DNA of 64,000 nucleotides from Maea johnstoni (taxonomy: Eukaryota; Annelida; Polychaeta; Spionida; Magelonidae), in NCBI GenBank assembly GCA_963942565.1, contig OZ012700.1:24406079-24470078 (forward strand). Reading direction: 5' to 3'. This document shows positions 48,698 to 59,516 of the stretch, one piece after another. The notes beneath the pieces were generated by a model, which ran no database searches, was not told the origin of the DNA, and was given only the letters and a program-made list of their open reading frames with translations. The position numbers and the translations under genes were made by a program. Each line of letters opens with the position of its first letter. The first letter of the stretch is position 1.

Positions 48698-49369
48698 TTC
48701 AAAAGAGGGCTTTAGACGGTACATAAAAAGTAAGAATTTTTGTTTACGATGTCTGTTTGCATATTTGGTCAGTGCATGGTTCACAGTCTTGGTCGCTTGG
48801 ATACTCTCGTTCAAACACGGATGATTCATAGGTTACACTTATTCTTGGCCTTCATGGATAAGGATGTGAAAAAAAAAAGAAATGGAGAAATGTTTATCAA
48901 CACCTAATCAAATCCATAAATCAGTGAATTCATGCTTGGCTATTGCTTGCATGCTGAATTCATATTCCAAAATATCATAGTTTCAGATGAGAAGATAAGG
49001 GCTGGAGATTTGGATGTCCATGTTTATCAAACTGTTTATAAAAACCCAACCAAATCCATGAACCAGTGAATTCATGCTTTCATGCTGAATTTATTTTCCA
49101 AAATATCATAATTTCAGATTAGGAGATAAGGGGTGGAGATAAGGATGTCCAGCCCTAATCCAAACCACCTGTCAGGGATTACTAGACTTGGATAAGCGTG
49201 TCAGTTCCAGGTATAACTTATAAAGTGGTTGAGTTATTTATGTGTTATGGGTTATTTCAAGGAATGCTGGGCAACTAGTCAACTTGTCCATTCAGGTATT
49301 TAACCTTTTCATGCTCAAATCTGATTCTCTAGAGAAGGCACCAGTTTTATATTAACCACATAGCATTGG
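48698..49369. other. Local duplication
   Basis: A unit of about 125 bp around 48880-49000 recurs at 49012-49150: AATCAAATCCAT, CAGTGAATTCATGCTT, CCAAAATATCATA(G/A)TTTCAG. No gene is seen. Confidence 0.6.
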
Positions 49370-49598
49370 TCCTAGATAAAAAAAAAAAAAGTTGTTTGTT
49401 TCCTGTAACAGTCCGAAAAAAATAGGGTAGGTAGGTGGGAATTTTTTTTTGGAAGCTTTTTTTGGTCAAAAATGTGTGTTTTATGCATGTTTTACGTTGT
49501 TTGGGAGTTGGGAGGGCAGAAACACTTTAGGGTAGGGATTTTCTTTAATAAAAACTTGTTAGGGTAGGGTTACAGGAAACAAACAACTTTTTTAGGCC
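49370..49598. mobile_element. Harbinger-like MITE, family D
   Basis: GTTGTTTGTTTCCTGTAACA at the left, GGTTACAGGAAACAAACAAC and TTAGGCC at the right. The left terminus is replaced by an A run. Confidence 0.75.
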
Positions 49599-50293
49599 TT
49601 AACTGGCAGGGTGTACAGGCATTGATGGGACACAACCCCTTTTAATATAAGTAGCTTTTGAAGATGCAATTAGCACCCTGGAAAAAAATCCAGGCCGGTG
49701 GAGATACCGAAACGTTTACAATTGCCCATTTAGGACACCCAGTTTCCAAGTCCTATCTCCAACCCTGTTTGCGGGGACCTATTTTCTCACTGCCCAGTGA
49801 TATCTTTGCCTCCCCTCAGTTGTGTAATAAGTGCAGGATTACGGGGCAGGCCTTGACCAAGTGGGAGCGGAAAATATAAATAACCTGCTCGCCAGTCCAG
49901 GGAAATGTGTGGTGGAGCATCATGTGAGGGGGGGGGGGGGGATGTGGGCGGGGGTGTTAGAAATAGCTGCTTACTGCTGTGAGGCCAAAGTTGGCCTAGT
50001 GCACTGAGAAATGTGCTTGTACATTTCATAGTCACAACAGTGAAGGGAAATGTGGGCAAACTCTTTGGTACTGCTGTATGCCTATGGAAATACCTCTTAA
50101 TGGGGAGGGGGTAGTGTTTAGCATTGTAATTGGTAGGGGCGGGGCTGTTAGAAATAGCTGTGAAATGCACACTCGCTTATTGGTCAAGACCATAGTCAAA
50201 ACAGGGAGGAGAAATCTTAATGTTACCTAACTGACAGGTACTACCCAACCCTTCGCTGCTCGGACATCTTTAAATTTACTTCATACGGTTTCC
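49599..50293. other. Unassigned, with MITE fragment
   Basis: 49660-49770 resembles the 'CTTAGCCAGG' MITE relatives (CAATTGCCCATTTAGGACAC, CCCAGTTTCCAAGTCCTATC). A poly-G run lies at 49928-49941. No gene. Confidence 0.45.
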
Positions 50294-50538
50294 TTTAACC
50301 TGTTGACGCTCACAGCGGCCTAAAGCAGCCTCATAATCTTGTTGAAATCTTGCAGGCAAAAGCATACTTCGAAAAATATTGGATAGAGAAATGTCAACCA
50401 TGATATTAACAACTGCTCTCCTTCAAATATTTTGTAAAATCATTCTTAATTCCCAAAATTATTGTCATTATTATTGTTAGTATTAGAGACCCAGACGGTA
50501 ATTAATGGAGGAACTCTTATATATTAAGCACTAATGGT
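50294..50538. mobile_element. TTAA MITE, family B, diverged
   Basis: TTAACCTGTTGACGCTCACA at the left, with the interior CTTGCAGGCAAAAGCA and AACTGCTCTCCTTCAAATAT. The right end is eroded. Confidence 0.65.
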
Positions 50539-50621
50539 GTAAACTCATTCATGTTTATAAGAGTTCCTGTATCGAGACAGTGTGGTCTGCATCCTTGACT
50601 CCTTTGTCAATAACTTGAGAA

Positions 50622-51039
50622 ATACTCCACAAAGTACTTTTTAAGGTGAACTGTAAGTAATGCTCTGGCTAACATTTGTCCTTCAAATATTTTAGCAATT
50701 TGTAATAATCATGTCTGAAAGATACCACCCAATTTATTAGGCCACTATTGGCTGCTGTGAGCATTAATGGGTTAATGTCATTTGGAGTGTTAGTTGGTGT
50801 AGAGGGTGTTTGAAATAACGTGGATCTAATGTTAAACTTCAAAGTATTTTATAAGGAGAACTAAGTAATGTTCTGACTAACATTTCTCCTTCAAATATTT
50901 TTGCAACTTGTAATAATCATGTATGAAAGATAGCACCAAAATTGGTAGGCCTCTATTGGCCGCTGTGAGCATGAATGGGTTAATGTCATTTGGAGTGTTA
51001 GTTGGTGTAGAGGGTGTTTGAAATAACGTGGATCTAATG
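50622..51039. repeat. 208-bp tandem duplication containing MITE sequence
   Basis: The 60 bases at 50772-50831 (starting TTAATGTCATTTGGAGTGTT) recur exactly at 50980-51039. The preceding B-MITE-like parts are also duplicated (ACATTT(G/C)TCCTTCAAATATTT at 50684 and 50879). Unit length 208 bp. Confidence 0.88.
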
Positions 51040-51576
51040 CGAGGCCCGCCCAGCACCAGAGTCTGCCAAGTGCTTTTGAGATCTTTGTATTCACTCGCCC
51101 ACCAAGCACAGTTACAACAGTGCTTAGGAAATGCCACCGAGCACTCTGATTGGAATAACTCTTACCAGGAAGGAGGGGGGGGGGGGGGGGGGGGGGGGAG
51201 TGGGGGAGGCTTACCTTTAATGGGGTTGGCTTACCTATTATGTTGAGCCCTGGAACAACATCATTACGGCCAATGAAAGAGTATTGTTACTCAGCAAGGG
51301 ACACTAAACATTTTATTTCATTTACCTGCGGTTTTAAAAGGTATTTGGCTATCTGCAATTAGTAGCATTGCTTCTAGGCACTCGTCGCACAATTGTTAGT
51401 TTTTTGTTACAAAAAGAAACGATATTACTCTCTGCCAAATATATTTTTGCAAGGGAAGACAAATAAAAAGTGAGCCAACTTCTACAGTGACACGCCAAAA
51501 GTTACCACCTCAGTGGCGTTTGATTGAAAATAAACAAAACCCTGTTCCATTGCGTGATTGAAGATTAATGGGAGGT
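51040..51576. other. Unassigned, with poly-G
   Basis: A G run of about 23 bases at 51177-51199. No gene is supported. Confidence 0.4.
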
Positions 51577-51814
51577 CAAGCCTGACGCAGCTTGAATTCT
51601 CGGAATTGGAGTTACTTATTCTCTAGCACTGTTTTTGTGGGCCTGAATATAACAGGGATAAGACAATAACAATATTCAGGGCTCGAAATTAAGTCTTTTT
51701 CCAGGGACACCAATGGCAAGCCTGATGCTGCTTGAATTCTCAGAATTGGAGTTACTTTTTCTCTACCACTGTTTTTGTGGGCCTGAATATAACAGGGATA
51801 AGACAATAACAACA
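51577..51814. repeat. 96-bp direct duplication, units 141 bp apart
   Basis: AAGCCTGA(C/T)GC(A/T)GCTTGAATTC through GGGATAAGACAATAACAA occurs at 51577-51672 and again at 51718-51814. The second copy sits inside the hAT-like MITE. Confidence 0.88.
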
Positions 51815-51960
51815 GGGACCCAATGGCATCTTCTAAAGCTACTTAAAGGAGATGTGTATAGGAACTAGTATATCTTTGGGCTCCCTGTAGACATTTGAAA
51901 AAGCCACAGGATAATTCAAGGGAGCTCAGAACTTCTGGCTTCAGCTAATTTTGAGCCCTG
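51677..51960. mobile_element. 'CAGGGCTCGAAATT' hAT-like MITE split by the duplication
   Basis: CAGGGCTCGAAATTAAGTCT at the left and TAATTTTGAGCCCTG at the right. About 97 bases in the middle belong to the flanking sequence and were duplicated into it. Confidence 0.75.
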
Positions 51961-52319
51961 ATTTTCGACCCATTCATTCCTAAAACATAAAGAAAATGGG
52001 GGTATCTGGCAGGCATGCAATATATTATAGTGGATCTTAGTAAAACATATGCATGTATGAAGTGTGGCAAGTTTGATAGCAACTTAATTTTAAGGGATCC
52101 ATATGTACGCGATTTGGCATTTTGATATTCCCTGGTAGTTTGGATTTTTACATCCTCAATTTCCTGAATTTCCGATCCATTTCTCACACACCACTGCTAG
52201 CTGATGTCTCCCTCAACATTGTTGCTATAGTAACCAAAAAATATAGTCGCCATGCCAACCGGTGGAACCAAAGGAAGCTGATAGAAAGTCATCATGCTAG
52301 GTAGAATTCTCACTCGCTC

Positions 52320-52332
52320 TGACCTTTGACCT
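52320..52332. promoter_or_regulatory. Perfect DR1 nuclear-receptor-type site
   Basis: TGACCTTTGACCT is the exact complement of AGGTCAAAGGTCA, the DR1 consensus bound by RXR/HNF4/COUP-type receptors. It is isolated in non-repeat sequence and its function is unknown. Confidence 0.35.
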
Positions 52333-52337
52333 TTAAC

Positions 52338-52393
52338 TTAACCCTTCCAATGCTTCATGGCTACTTTCATCCAAAGCACAAGAACACAAAGAT
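52338..52393. mobile_element. TTAA MITE, family A, end fragment
   Basis: TTAACCCTTCCAATGCTTCA followed by TTTCATCCAAAGCACAAG, then it stops abruptly. Confidence 0.65.
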
Positions 52394-52459
52394 AGGGATA
52401 TCATATTATGCTTTATTTCATTAAGTGAATCCATGTTCATGGTAGTAGTCATCTCTAGT

Positions 52460-52556
52460 ACATTGTGGTCTCCCTTGATAAAAAGGATGCCCCAAAAATT
52501 TGCAATTGCCAATTTGGGCATGCAGTTTCTAAAACCTGGCTAAGACCCTGCCCCAA
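52460..52556. mobile_element. 'CTTAGCCAGG' MITE relative, right-end fragment
   Basis: TGCAATTGCCAATTTGGGCA and TAAAACCTGGCTAAGACCCT form the inverted end of the family at 38701. Confidence 0.6.
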
Positions 52557-52699
52557 GCCCTTGATATTATTGGTCATACAAAGAGGGCACTGGCCAAGCC
52601 TGCCACAGGAAGCACCTGTTAGCAGAGACCACCTGCCTAATGTGCCTATAATGACCGTTCCCCAATTCCCCAATCCCATCAAGTGAGCGAAGTTAGGAC

Positions 52700-52823
52700 T
52701 GCAATGAATTTACCTGCGGCTCCCTCAAATTTCTAAAGATGTATTGATTTCTATACACAACACCTTTAAATTGCTTTTGGAGATGCTATTGGGCTCCCTG
52801 CCAAAAACTTCATTTCGAGCCCT
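52700..52823. mobile_element. 'CAGGGCTCGAAATT' hAT-like MITE, right half
   Basis: CCTGCGGCTCCCTCAAATTT, GATTTCTATACACAACACCT and TCATTTCGAGCCCTG. The left end is missing. Confidence 0.68.
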
Positions 52824-53038
52824 GGTTAACTTATTTAGGCATTCACACATTCGTAATTTCGTACACATGACCTCATTGACCTGGCAGGCTGGCACATCAT
52901 GAATAATCTGAAAAAAAATGTCATTGAAAGCTAATGTTGCATATTTAACAATCCCTCAAGATTGAAATATTTAAACTGGTACTCTAATTGATGAGTCAAT
53001 GTGCAAAGTTATCGGACCATGTGTGCAATCCATTGCTT

Positions 53039-53246
53039 AAAAAACCCTTTTGCTGCTGCAGGCTAATTTGGCCAATACAAAATGATGCATAAAAACTGTA
53101 AAATGACTGGCACATAGGTACTCATCTGAGAGTACTCAGCGAGAGCTATCCAATGAATACCAACATGACAGGGTTGACATGACTTTAAAAAAATCTTTGC
53201 TTCCTTGTGCTTTGAATGAAAGTAGATTCAGCATTGGAAGGGTTAA
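53039..53246. mobile_element. TTAA MITE, family A
   Basis: AACCCTTTTGCTGCTGCAGG at the left and CAGCATTGGAAGGGTTAA at the right. The left TTAA is lost. Confidence 0.78.
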
Positions 53247-53771
53247 TAACTTAATGCAGAGTAAGTAGTTTGAGTGAATAATCTCACGAGGAACAGCTTT
53301 CTTGGCTCGAGATATCAACAAAATCCTCGCGATTTCCAGCCACACACAGGAAGCAAATCGGGTTCAATGATCAAATCTGAAAGCTGTCATGTTTGTTTCA
53401 TAACGTGTGGGAATCTGTTCATTTCGTATATGAAGGTGAGTTCTGCTCCCAGTTGGTATTTCATATTGGAATTTCAGAAATGATGATTGATGAAAGTAAC
53501 GACTGAGTACAAGCGGGCCTCATTCAAGCTTGACCTCCTGTTCCTGAGCTTATATTACTAGTAGTCTGATAACTTAAGTTGAAATATCTGGTTAGCGGAA
53601 GCAATATTTGGAAATATTTGAAGAATGATATTTTGTGGGAGGTGGATGAAGAACGTTCGTTCTAATATTTTGTAATTTTCTCTGTAGATTTCTGTTGATG
53701 TGCATGTATGTATTAATAATAGATCTGGAGGATGCAAATGGGCATCAGGGAGATTAACCCATTCATGCCTG
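53247..53771. other. Unassigned
   Basis: No repeat boundary is seen. A plus-strand GTGAGT follows ATATGAAG at 53433, but no coding frame before it is convincing. Confidence 0.35.
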
Positions 53772-53999
53772 TTAACACTTATGCTGTACATAGCCTGTGG
53801 CTGATTTGGCCTATAGAAAATTATGCAAAAAACCTGAAAAATGATGGAAACCCTGGCATATGGTATTCTTCTGAGAGTACTCAGTGAGAGCTATCCAATG
53901 AATACCAACATGACAGGGTTTAGATGGTTATCAGTTATCAAAAATCGTTGCATCCTTGTGCTTTGTACAAAAGGAGCCTCAGCATTGGGAGGGTTAAAG
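53772..53999. mobile_element. TTAA MITE, family A
   Basis: TTAACACTTATGCTGTACAT at the left and CAGCATTGGGAGGGTTAA at the right. Confidence 0.8.
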
Positions 54000-54063
54000 A
54001 CGATTTTCAAAAATATTTGTGTCCCTCTTCTTTGGACGAAAGTAGCCTAGCATTGGAAGGGTT
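54000..54063. mobile_element. TTAA MITE family A, right-end fragment next to the previous copy
   Basis: GATTTTCAAAAATATTTGTG, TTTGGACGAAAGTAGCC and ATTGGAAGGGTTTA repeat the last 60 bases of the preceding element. Confidence 0.7.
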
Positions 54064-54258
54064 TATCAATAACCATGCCAATGTTGTCTGTTTTGGTCTC
54101 TGAGGCAGCAATTTTCAAAATAATATTCCATGTAGAAATGATGATCAGCATTCAGCCAACACGTCACCTTCAAATATTTTGTGAATTATAACTGAGCTAT
54201 CGTCAAACTATAAAGGTCCAGACGACATATTTCAAGGAGAACTTCAGGCATAAGTGTG

Positions 54259-54475
54259 TTAACCCTTTAATATCAATGCTTCTGGTTGCTAATTTTGGTA
54301 ATACAAAATGATGCAAAATATCTGGAAAGTGACTGAAACCCAGGCAAATGGGTACTCATCTGAGAGCACTCGGGGAGAGCTAATGAATACCTACTGGAAA
54401 ACGCTTAGATGCTTTTCAAAAATCTCTGCGTACTTGAGCTTTGGACGAAAATAGCCTCAGCATTGCAAGGGTTAA
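54259..54475. mobile_element. TTAA MITE, family A
   Basis: TTAACCCTTTAATATCAATG at the left and CAGCATTGCAAGGGTTAA at the right. Confidence 0.8.
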
Positions 54476-55041
54476 CTAAGATATTATTTCACCATTCATC
54501 TCTCTCCCTCGTCGTACATTAGCTATTTAATCTATCAGGATCGGCACTTAGTGGGGTGATGGATTATTTATTGAAAGTTACTCGATTTATTCCTCTAGCG
54601 GTCTGTAAGGGCTGGGCGATATTTTATTGACGGATGCATCTTTGTGAATGTATTTTGAAGGAGAAATGTCAATCAGGTTGAATCAGCTACCATCCCCCAA
54701 GTCTCCATCAAATTTGATGTGATCGATTCTAGCTTTTTCGTTTAGCTAAAGTTATTTTCCCAATATCCAGGACTCGACATAACAGATAACAGCATAGTCA
54801 TCACTATCAAATCATGGAAAAAAAACAGCATTTCGAACAAGCTGAACTAGCCCTCTACTTGCCTTGCTTGACTATCTAACATTAGAATGGAAATTGAATT
54901 CATAACAGGATATTTTATATAACAATATACTTGTCAGCAACCCTGAGAAGTCATAAAGGGTATAGCCGGAAATAAAATGGGTAAGAAAAAATATACAGAA
55001 ATAACATCAGACCTCAAGTGAAAGGGGGCTTGTTGAACACC
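54476..55041. other. No feature seen
   Basis: Unassigned. Confidence 0.35.
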
Positions 55042-55182
55042 CTCTCTATGACACTAGGCTCCTAATCCCTGAAAAGTTACAATTCCCTTCAGAGTTGACC
55101 CACTAGTGTGGTTTAGTACCAAAAATGGCAGATAGATGGCACCATATGGTCCTCTGGAAACAGAAAAATGTAAAGACAGGAA

Positions 55183-55250
<68 letters not shown>

Positions 55251-55266
55251 TAGAAATCTAGGCTAC
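55042..55266. repeat. Interspersed repeat J, copy 2, with internal (AT)n
   Basis: ACACTAGGCTCCTAATCCCT at the left, TTAGAAATCTAGGCTACC at the right. An AT microsatellite (55187-55246) occupies the position where copy 1 (31664-31945) has ATACATATGACAGCC. Confidence 0.65.
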
Positions 55267-55335
55267 CTCTGTATCTACCCTGAGTACTGAGTATGAACCC
55301 TGTTATTTGAACAGGTGCTAATTGATACCTGGTCC

Positions 55336-55547
55336 TTAACCCTTATGCTGGTGGTGGCTAATATTTGCCATTACAAAATGATGCAAAAAACCTGAAAAAT
55401 CACTGAAACCCTGGCACATGGGTACTTATCTGGGAGTACTCAGCGAGAGCTATCTAATGAATACCAACATGACAGGGTTTAGATGGTTATCAATATCTAA
55501 ATGCATCCTTGTGCTTTGGATAACAGTCACCTCAGCATTGGAAGGGC
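55336..55547. mobile_element. TTAA MITE, family A
   Basis: TTAACCCTTATGCTGGTGGT at the left. The right end, CAGCATTGGAAGGG, runs directly into CAGGGTCTGACACTTAGA instead of TTAA. Confidence 0.78.
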
Positions 55548-55734
55548 AGGGTCTGACACTTAGATTTCAGGCTAGTGGCCCGAAAAGGTATTTTTGATAA
55601 ATTTAGTGGTCAAAAACAGTATTTCTGTATTATTATTTATACTATTTCGGGCCCACAGAAAAATCTAGGTGAATATACCCCTGTGCCCCTTGGGAAATTC
55701 GAACCCTGAAGGGTTAAATCACAACAAGTCCGGC

Positions 55735-55940
55735 TGTGATTAATAGGGTATGTCGATCTGATCTGGATCGTCTCCATGGTCGACTGCATAGTGCATTGCT
55801 AATTTGGTCTCGGATTGATACGGGTGCGCTCATTTCCTTATTTGGCTTTACGCGAGAAGGAGCTGTACGCATCTCAACTTACCTGTGATCATCTTGAAGA
55901 ACAACTTATCTCATAACTTTAAACTAAGGCAACAGAATCT
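55735..55940 (+). other. Possible non-coding first exon
   Basis: A repeat-free patch with more CpG than its surroundings, ending in CAGAATCTG/GTAAGTC on the plus strand. A minus-strand donor (CACAG/GTAAGT, at 55878-55884) overlaps it, so the strand is uncertain. Confidence 0.25.
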
Positions 55941-56048
55941 GGTAAGTCAAAATGATATAAAATAATTATATTTTTTTCTCGTCAAATTATTGGTTATTTA
56001 CGTTATTGGTTTTATTGGTTTAAAGAAAACTTGAAGGATCTTTACTTC

Positions 56049-56455
56049 AAACCCATTCATGCTTAAGAGTTCCTTCGAGAAATTGTCATCTGGATCTCTA
56101 ATCCTTTTGAAAATAACTTTGAAATTGAGTATAAACTCAAAAAATATTTCAAGGGGAATTATTAGTTTTGCTCTGATCAGCACTTCTTCAGTTATTTAAA
56201 AAAAAAACAACTTTTGGTCAGTAAGATAATGGTTTTAACCAAAATAGTGAGGGCATTCTTTTTAGGGTCCCACAGGTACCACTTCTGATAATAACTTTGG
56301 AAATATGAATGATTTTGCAAAATATTATAAGGAGAGTTGTTGGTTATATGTTCTGAATAACATTCCTCCTTCAAACATTTTCCCAACTTCACTTTTGTCT
56401 GCAAAATTTCATCAGAATTGTCAGGCTGCTTTTGGCTGCTGTAAGCATGGGTGAG
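56049..56455. mobile_element. TTAA MITE family B, composite
   Basis: CCCATTCATGCTTAAGAGTT and AAATTGTCATCTGG at the left, GGCTGCTTTTGGCTGCTGTA and AGCATGGGTGAG at the right. It is longer than a single copy, as if two copies partly overlap. Confidence 0.6.
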
Positions 56456-56487
56456 TTTATATGCATTAGGCATAACAAATTCTTGTT

Positions 56488-56797
56488 CATCAGGGCATCT
56501 GGGTGTCTTTTTGGTCACCCAAACCCTTAAAAAGCACCCCTCAGGACACCCAAATTTTTTTGTGAGGAATTTCTTAAAATGTCAATCTCCCGCATATAAA
56601 TTGATTTTTTTCTTTTCTTCTCCATATAACTCCCATGACATTGTATTATAAGGATATCAGGCCTTATTTTGATAAATTCTTATATGTTTATGGTTGAAAT
56701 CTGAGTATACTGTCATCCCTCTTAAAAATTTGGACACCCCAAATTTTCAAAATTTTCAATTTTGGGCACCCAGTTTCTGAATACTGGCTAAGACCCT
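56488..56797 (-). mobile_element. hAT-like MITE 'CAGGGTCTTAGCCAGG', reversed copy
   Basis: Left CAGGGCATCTGGGTGTCTTT and AAAAAGCACCCCTCAGGACA, right GGGCACCCAGTTTCTGAATA then CTGGCTAAGACCCT. It mirrors 38701-39013. Confidence 0.75.
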
Positions 56798-56932
56798 ACT
56801 TACAAGTAGCTTGAGGGTTGTGACAGAGACCACCTGTAGCAGGTGGTCAAAAGAGGACCCGAGACCGCTCTCAGCCTATGGAATGCACACAGTCTGGTCA
56901 CGCTGTTTGCACTTGTCACGCCTAGGGGAGTA

Positions 56933-57160
56933 GAACCCTTTCATGCCCTGAGATCTACTTGACCAGTGTCGTCTGGGCCTGCCATACCTTTGAAGATAAC
57001 TGTGGAACGAAGCATTACTTTCCAAGATATTTGAAGGAGATTTGTAGATTGAGTTCTGATGAAAAATTCCCCTTCAGATATTTTCTATATATTGATTAAT
57101 TTGAGAGATACCTCCAAAATTGTCAGGCGGTTTTGGCCGCTACAGGTGTGAATGAGTTAA
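56933..57160. mobile_element. TTAA MITE, family B-related
   Basis: AACCCTTTCATGCCCTGAGA at the left and GCTACAGGTGTGAATGAGTTAA at the right. Closest to 1446-1677. Confidence 0.7.
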
Positions 57161-58343
57161 GACATGACTTAGATGCCAATGAGATGAAGTAACAGAGTAT
57201 TTTTAGTCGTCAGATCCCCCCCCCCCCCCCTCCCCCATCTCGGCTTTAGTCTCCAAATTCTTTCATCACTGATTACATGATCTTTACAGGTAAGCCTCAT
57301 TGCACATATACTTAAGAATGTGCCTTACCACATAATTGAAACTCAAAGAATCTCAGCTATTGAAAACCAGGGTCTTAGCCAGGATTTATGAACCGAGTGT
57401 CCAAAAACACTTGTATAACAACCATTGATATGTATTCAATGGGATGAAGTAATGTAGTTACAGCGTATTTTCAGTTGTCAGATACTCACCCCTCTCAGTG
57501 TTAGTATCCAAATCTTTTCTTCACTGATTACCTGATTACAGGTTATACAGGTATGCCTCATTGCACATATAAGAATGTGGCTTACCACATGATTGAAACG
57601 CCGAGGATCTCAGCCATTGAAAACCAGGGTTTTAGCCAGAATTTATAAACTGAGTGCCCAAAATCACAGATAAAAACCATAAATATGCATTCAATGAGAT
57701 GTAGTACTTAACTTAGTAGTAACTGTGTATTTTCTGTCGTCAAATATATATCTTTTCTTCACTAATTACCTGATTATAGGTATGCCTCATTGCACTTGTA
57801 ATACTTAAGAATGTGGCTTACCACATGATTGAAACCCCAAGGATCTCAGCCATTGAAAACCAGGGTCTTAGCCAGAATTTACTAAATGAGTGGCTTAAAA
57901 CACTCAGATAACAACCATAAATATGCATTTAATGAGATGTAGTACTTAACGTAGTAGTAACTGTGTATTTTCTGTCGTCAAATATATCTTTTCTTCACTA
58001 ATTACCTGATTACAAGTATGCCTCATTGCACTTGTAATACTAAAGAATGTGGCTAACCACATGATTGAAACCCCAAGGATCTCAGCTATTGAAAACCACA
58101 GGTCTTACCCAGAATTTACAAAATGAGTGGCTTAAAACACTCAGATAACAACCATAAATATGCATTTAATGAGATGTAGTACTTAACGTAGTAGTAACTG
58201 TGTATTTTCTGTCGTCAGATATATCTTTTCTTCACTAATTACCTGATTACATGATCATTACAGGTAAGCTTCATTACACATATACTTAAGAAAGTGGCTT
58301 ACCACATGATTGAAACCCCAAGGATCTCAGCTATTGAAAACCA

Positions 58344-58680
58344 GGGTCTTAGCCAGGGTCTTAGCCAGGATTTCAAAAATACCTGTCCAAAACAGCAATT
58401 TCAAAATTTCTGCCCGTCCAGATTTAGTTACTTATCTACTCCAAATCCTTATACCAGCTACAATTAATAGCCTAATGTGTCATAAAGGGCAATTTACACT
58501 TCAGCTATGTCATAGAAGATGGTTTCTTAAGAAAATATTTGTTTATTACATCTCAAAAGTCAAAATTGAAAAATCTTCATAGAATTTTTTGCCTGTCCAA
58601 ACAGGAGGTTTTAATGAAACTGCCTGTCCAAAAGACAGGCAGGACGGGTCCTGGCTAAGGACTTGGTCTTAGCCAGGATT
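58344..58680 (+). mobile_element. hAT-like MITE, 'CTTAGCCAGGATTT' family, inside the array
   Basis: CAGGGTCTTAGCCAGGGTCT at the left, then TTCAAAAATACCTGTCC. The right side is CAAAAGACAGGCAGGACGGG and TCCTGGCTAAGGACTTGGTC. It lies within one array unit and is the fullest copy of the family seen here. Confidence 0.75.
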
Positions 58681-59045
58681 TAGAAACTGAGTGCCCAAAA
58701 ACACTCAGATAACAACCATAAATATGCATTCAATGAGATGTAGTAACTGTGTATTTTCTGTCGTCAGATATATCTTTCCTTCACTAATTACCTGATTATA
58801 GGTATGCCTCATTGCACTTGAAATACTTAAGAATGTGGCTTACCACATGATTTAACCCCAAGGATCTCAGCTATTGAAAACCAGGGTCTTAGCCAGAATT
58901 TATAAACTGAGTGCCCCAAAACACTCAGATAACAACCATGAATATGCATTCAATGAGATGTAGTAACTTAGTAACAGTGTATTTTCAGTTGTCAGATACT
59001 CACCCCTCTCAGTGTTAGTATCCAAATATTTTCTTCACAAATTAC

Positions 59046-59516
59046 TAGGGCCAGGAATCGTTCCGAAATTTCGGCTCGATTAATCGCCAAGGTTTCCGAC
59101 TGATCAATCGATTAAAAACGATTATTTTGAGGGTGCTGTATCCTTCAAAACACGCTAGTTCCGAACCCGGAAGTAAAGCGAAGTATGGCGTGGGTACGGC
59201 GACGGCGCCATTTTGAAAATCAGACTTGTCAATACAAGTATAAGTCGCTACGTAAAATGGATGCGGCGGCGAGAATAGGCATGAAAACAACAGTTAAGGT
59301 AGGCAAATGTGTTTATTATTCGCTGTAACAGTGTTATAAGTGGTCAAATGAGTGGTCAATGAGGGTTTTGTGGAGGAAATTACGTTGTTTTTTACGATGT
59401 TAGCGATGTGAGCGATAATCGAAAATAATCGATTTTCCAAAACTTGACTCGACCGGGTCGGATTTCGTGCCGATCCGACCGATTGATCGAGCTTACGATT
59501 GATCGTCCTAGCCTTA
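59046..59516. mobile_element. hAT MITE (471 bp) retaining a possible transposase first exon
   Basis: Flanked by CAAATTAC (59038-59045) and CTAATTAC (59517-59524), an 8-bp duplication with one change; other array units show the uninterrupted TTCACTAATTACCTG. The ends TAGGGCCAGGA and TCCTAGCCTTA are inverted. Inside, ATG at 59257 opens 14 codons (MDAAARIGMKTTVK) to an AAG/GTAGGC donor, as if the first exon of a parent hAT transposase survives. That link is inferred. Confidence 0.82.

Noticed and set aside
53274-53483. A 69-codon plus-strand frame ending near a GTGAGT donor at 53433
   Set aside because: No acceptor, no recognised domain, and it begins right after a MITE. A chance donor is the simpler reading.
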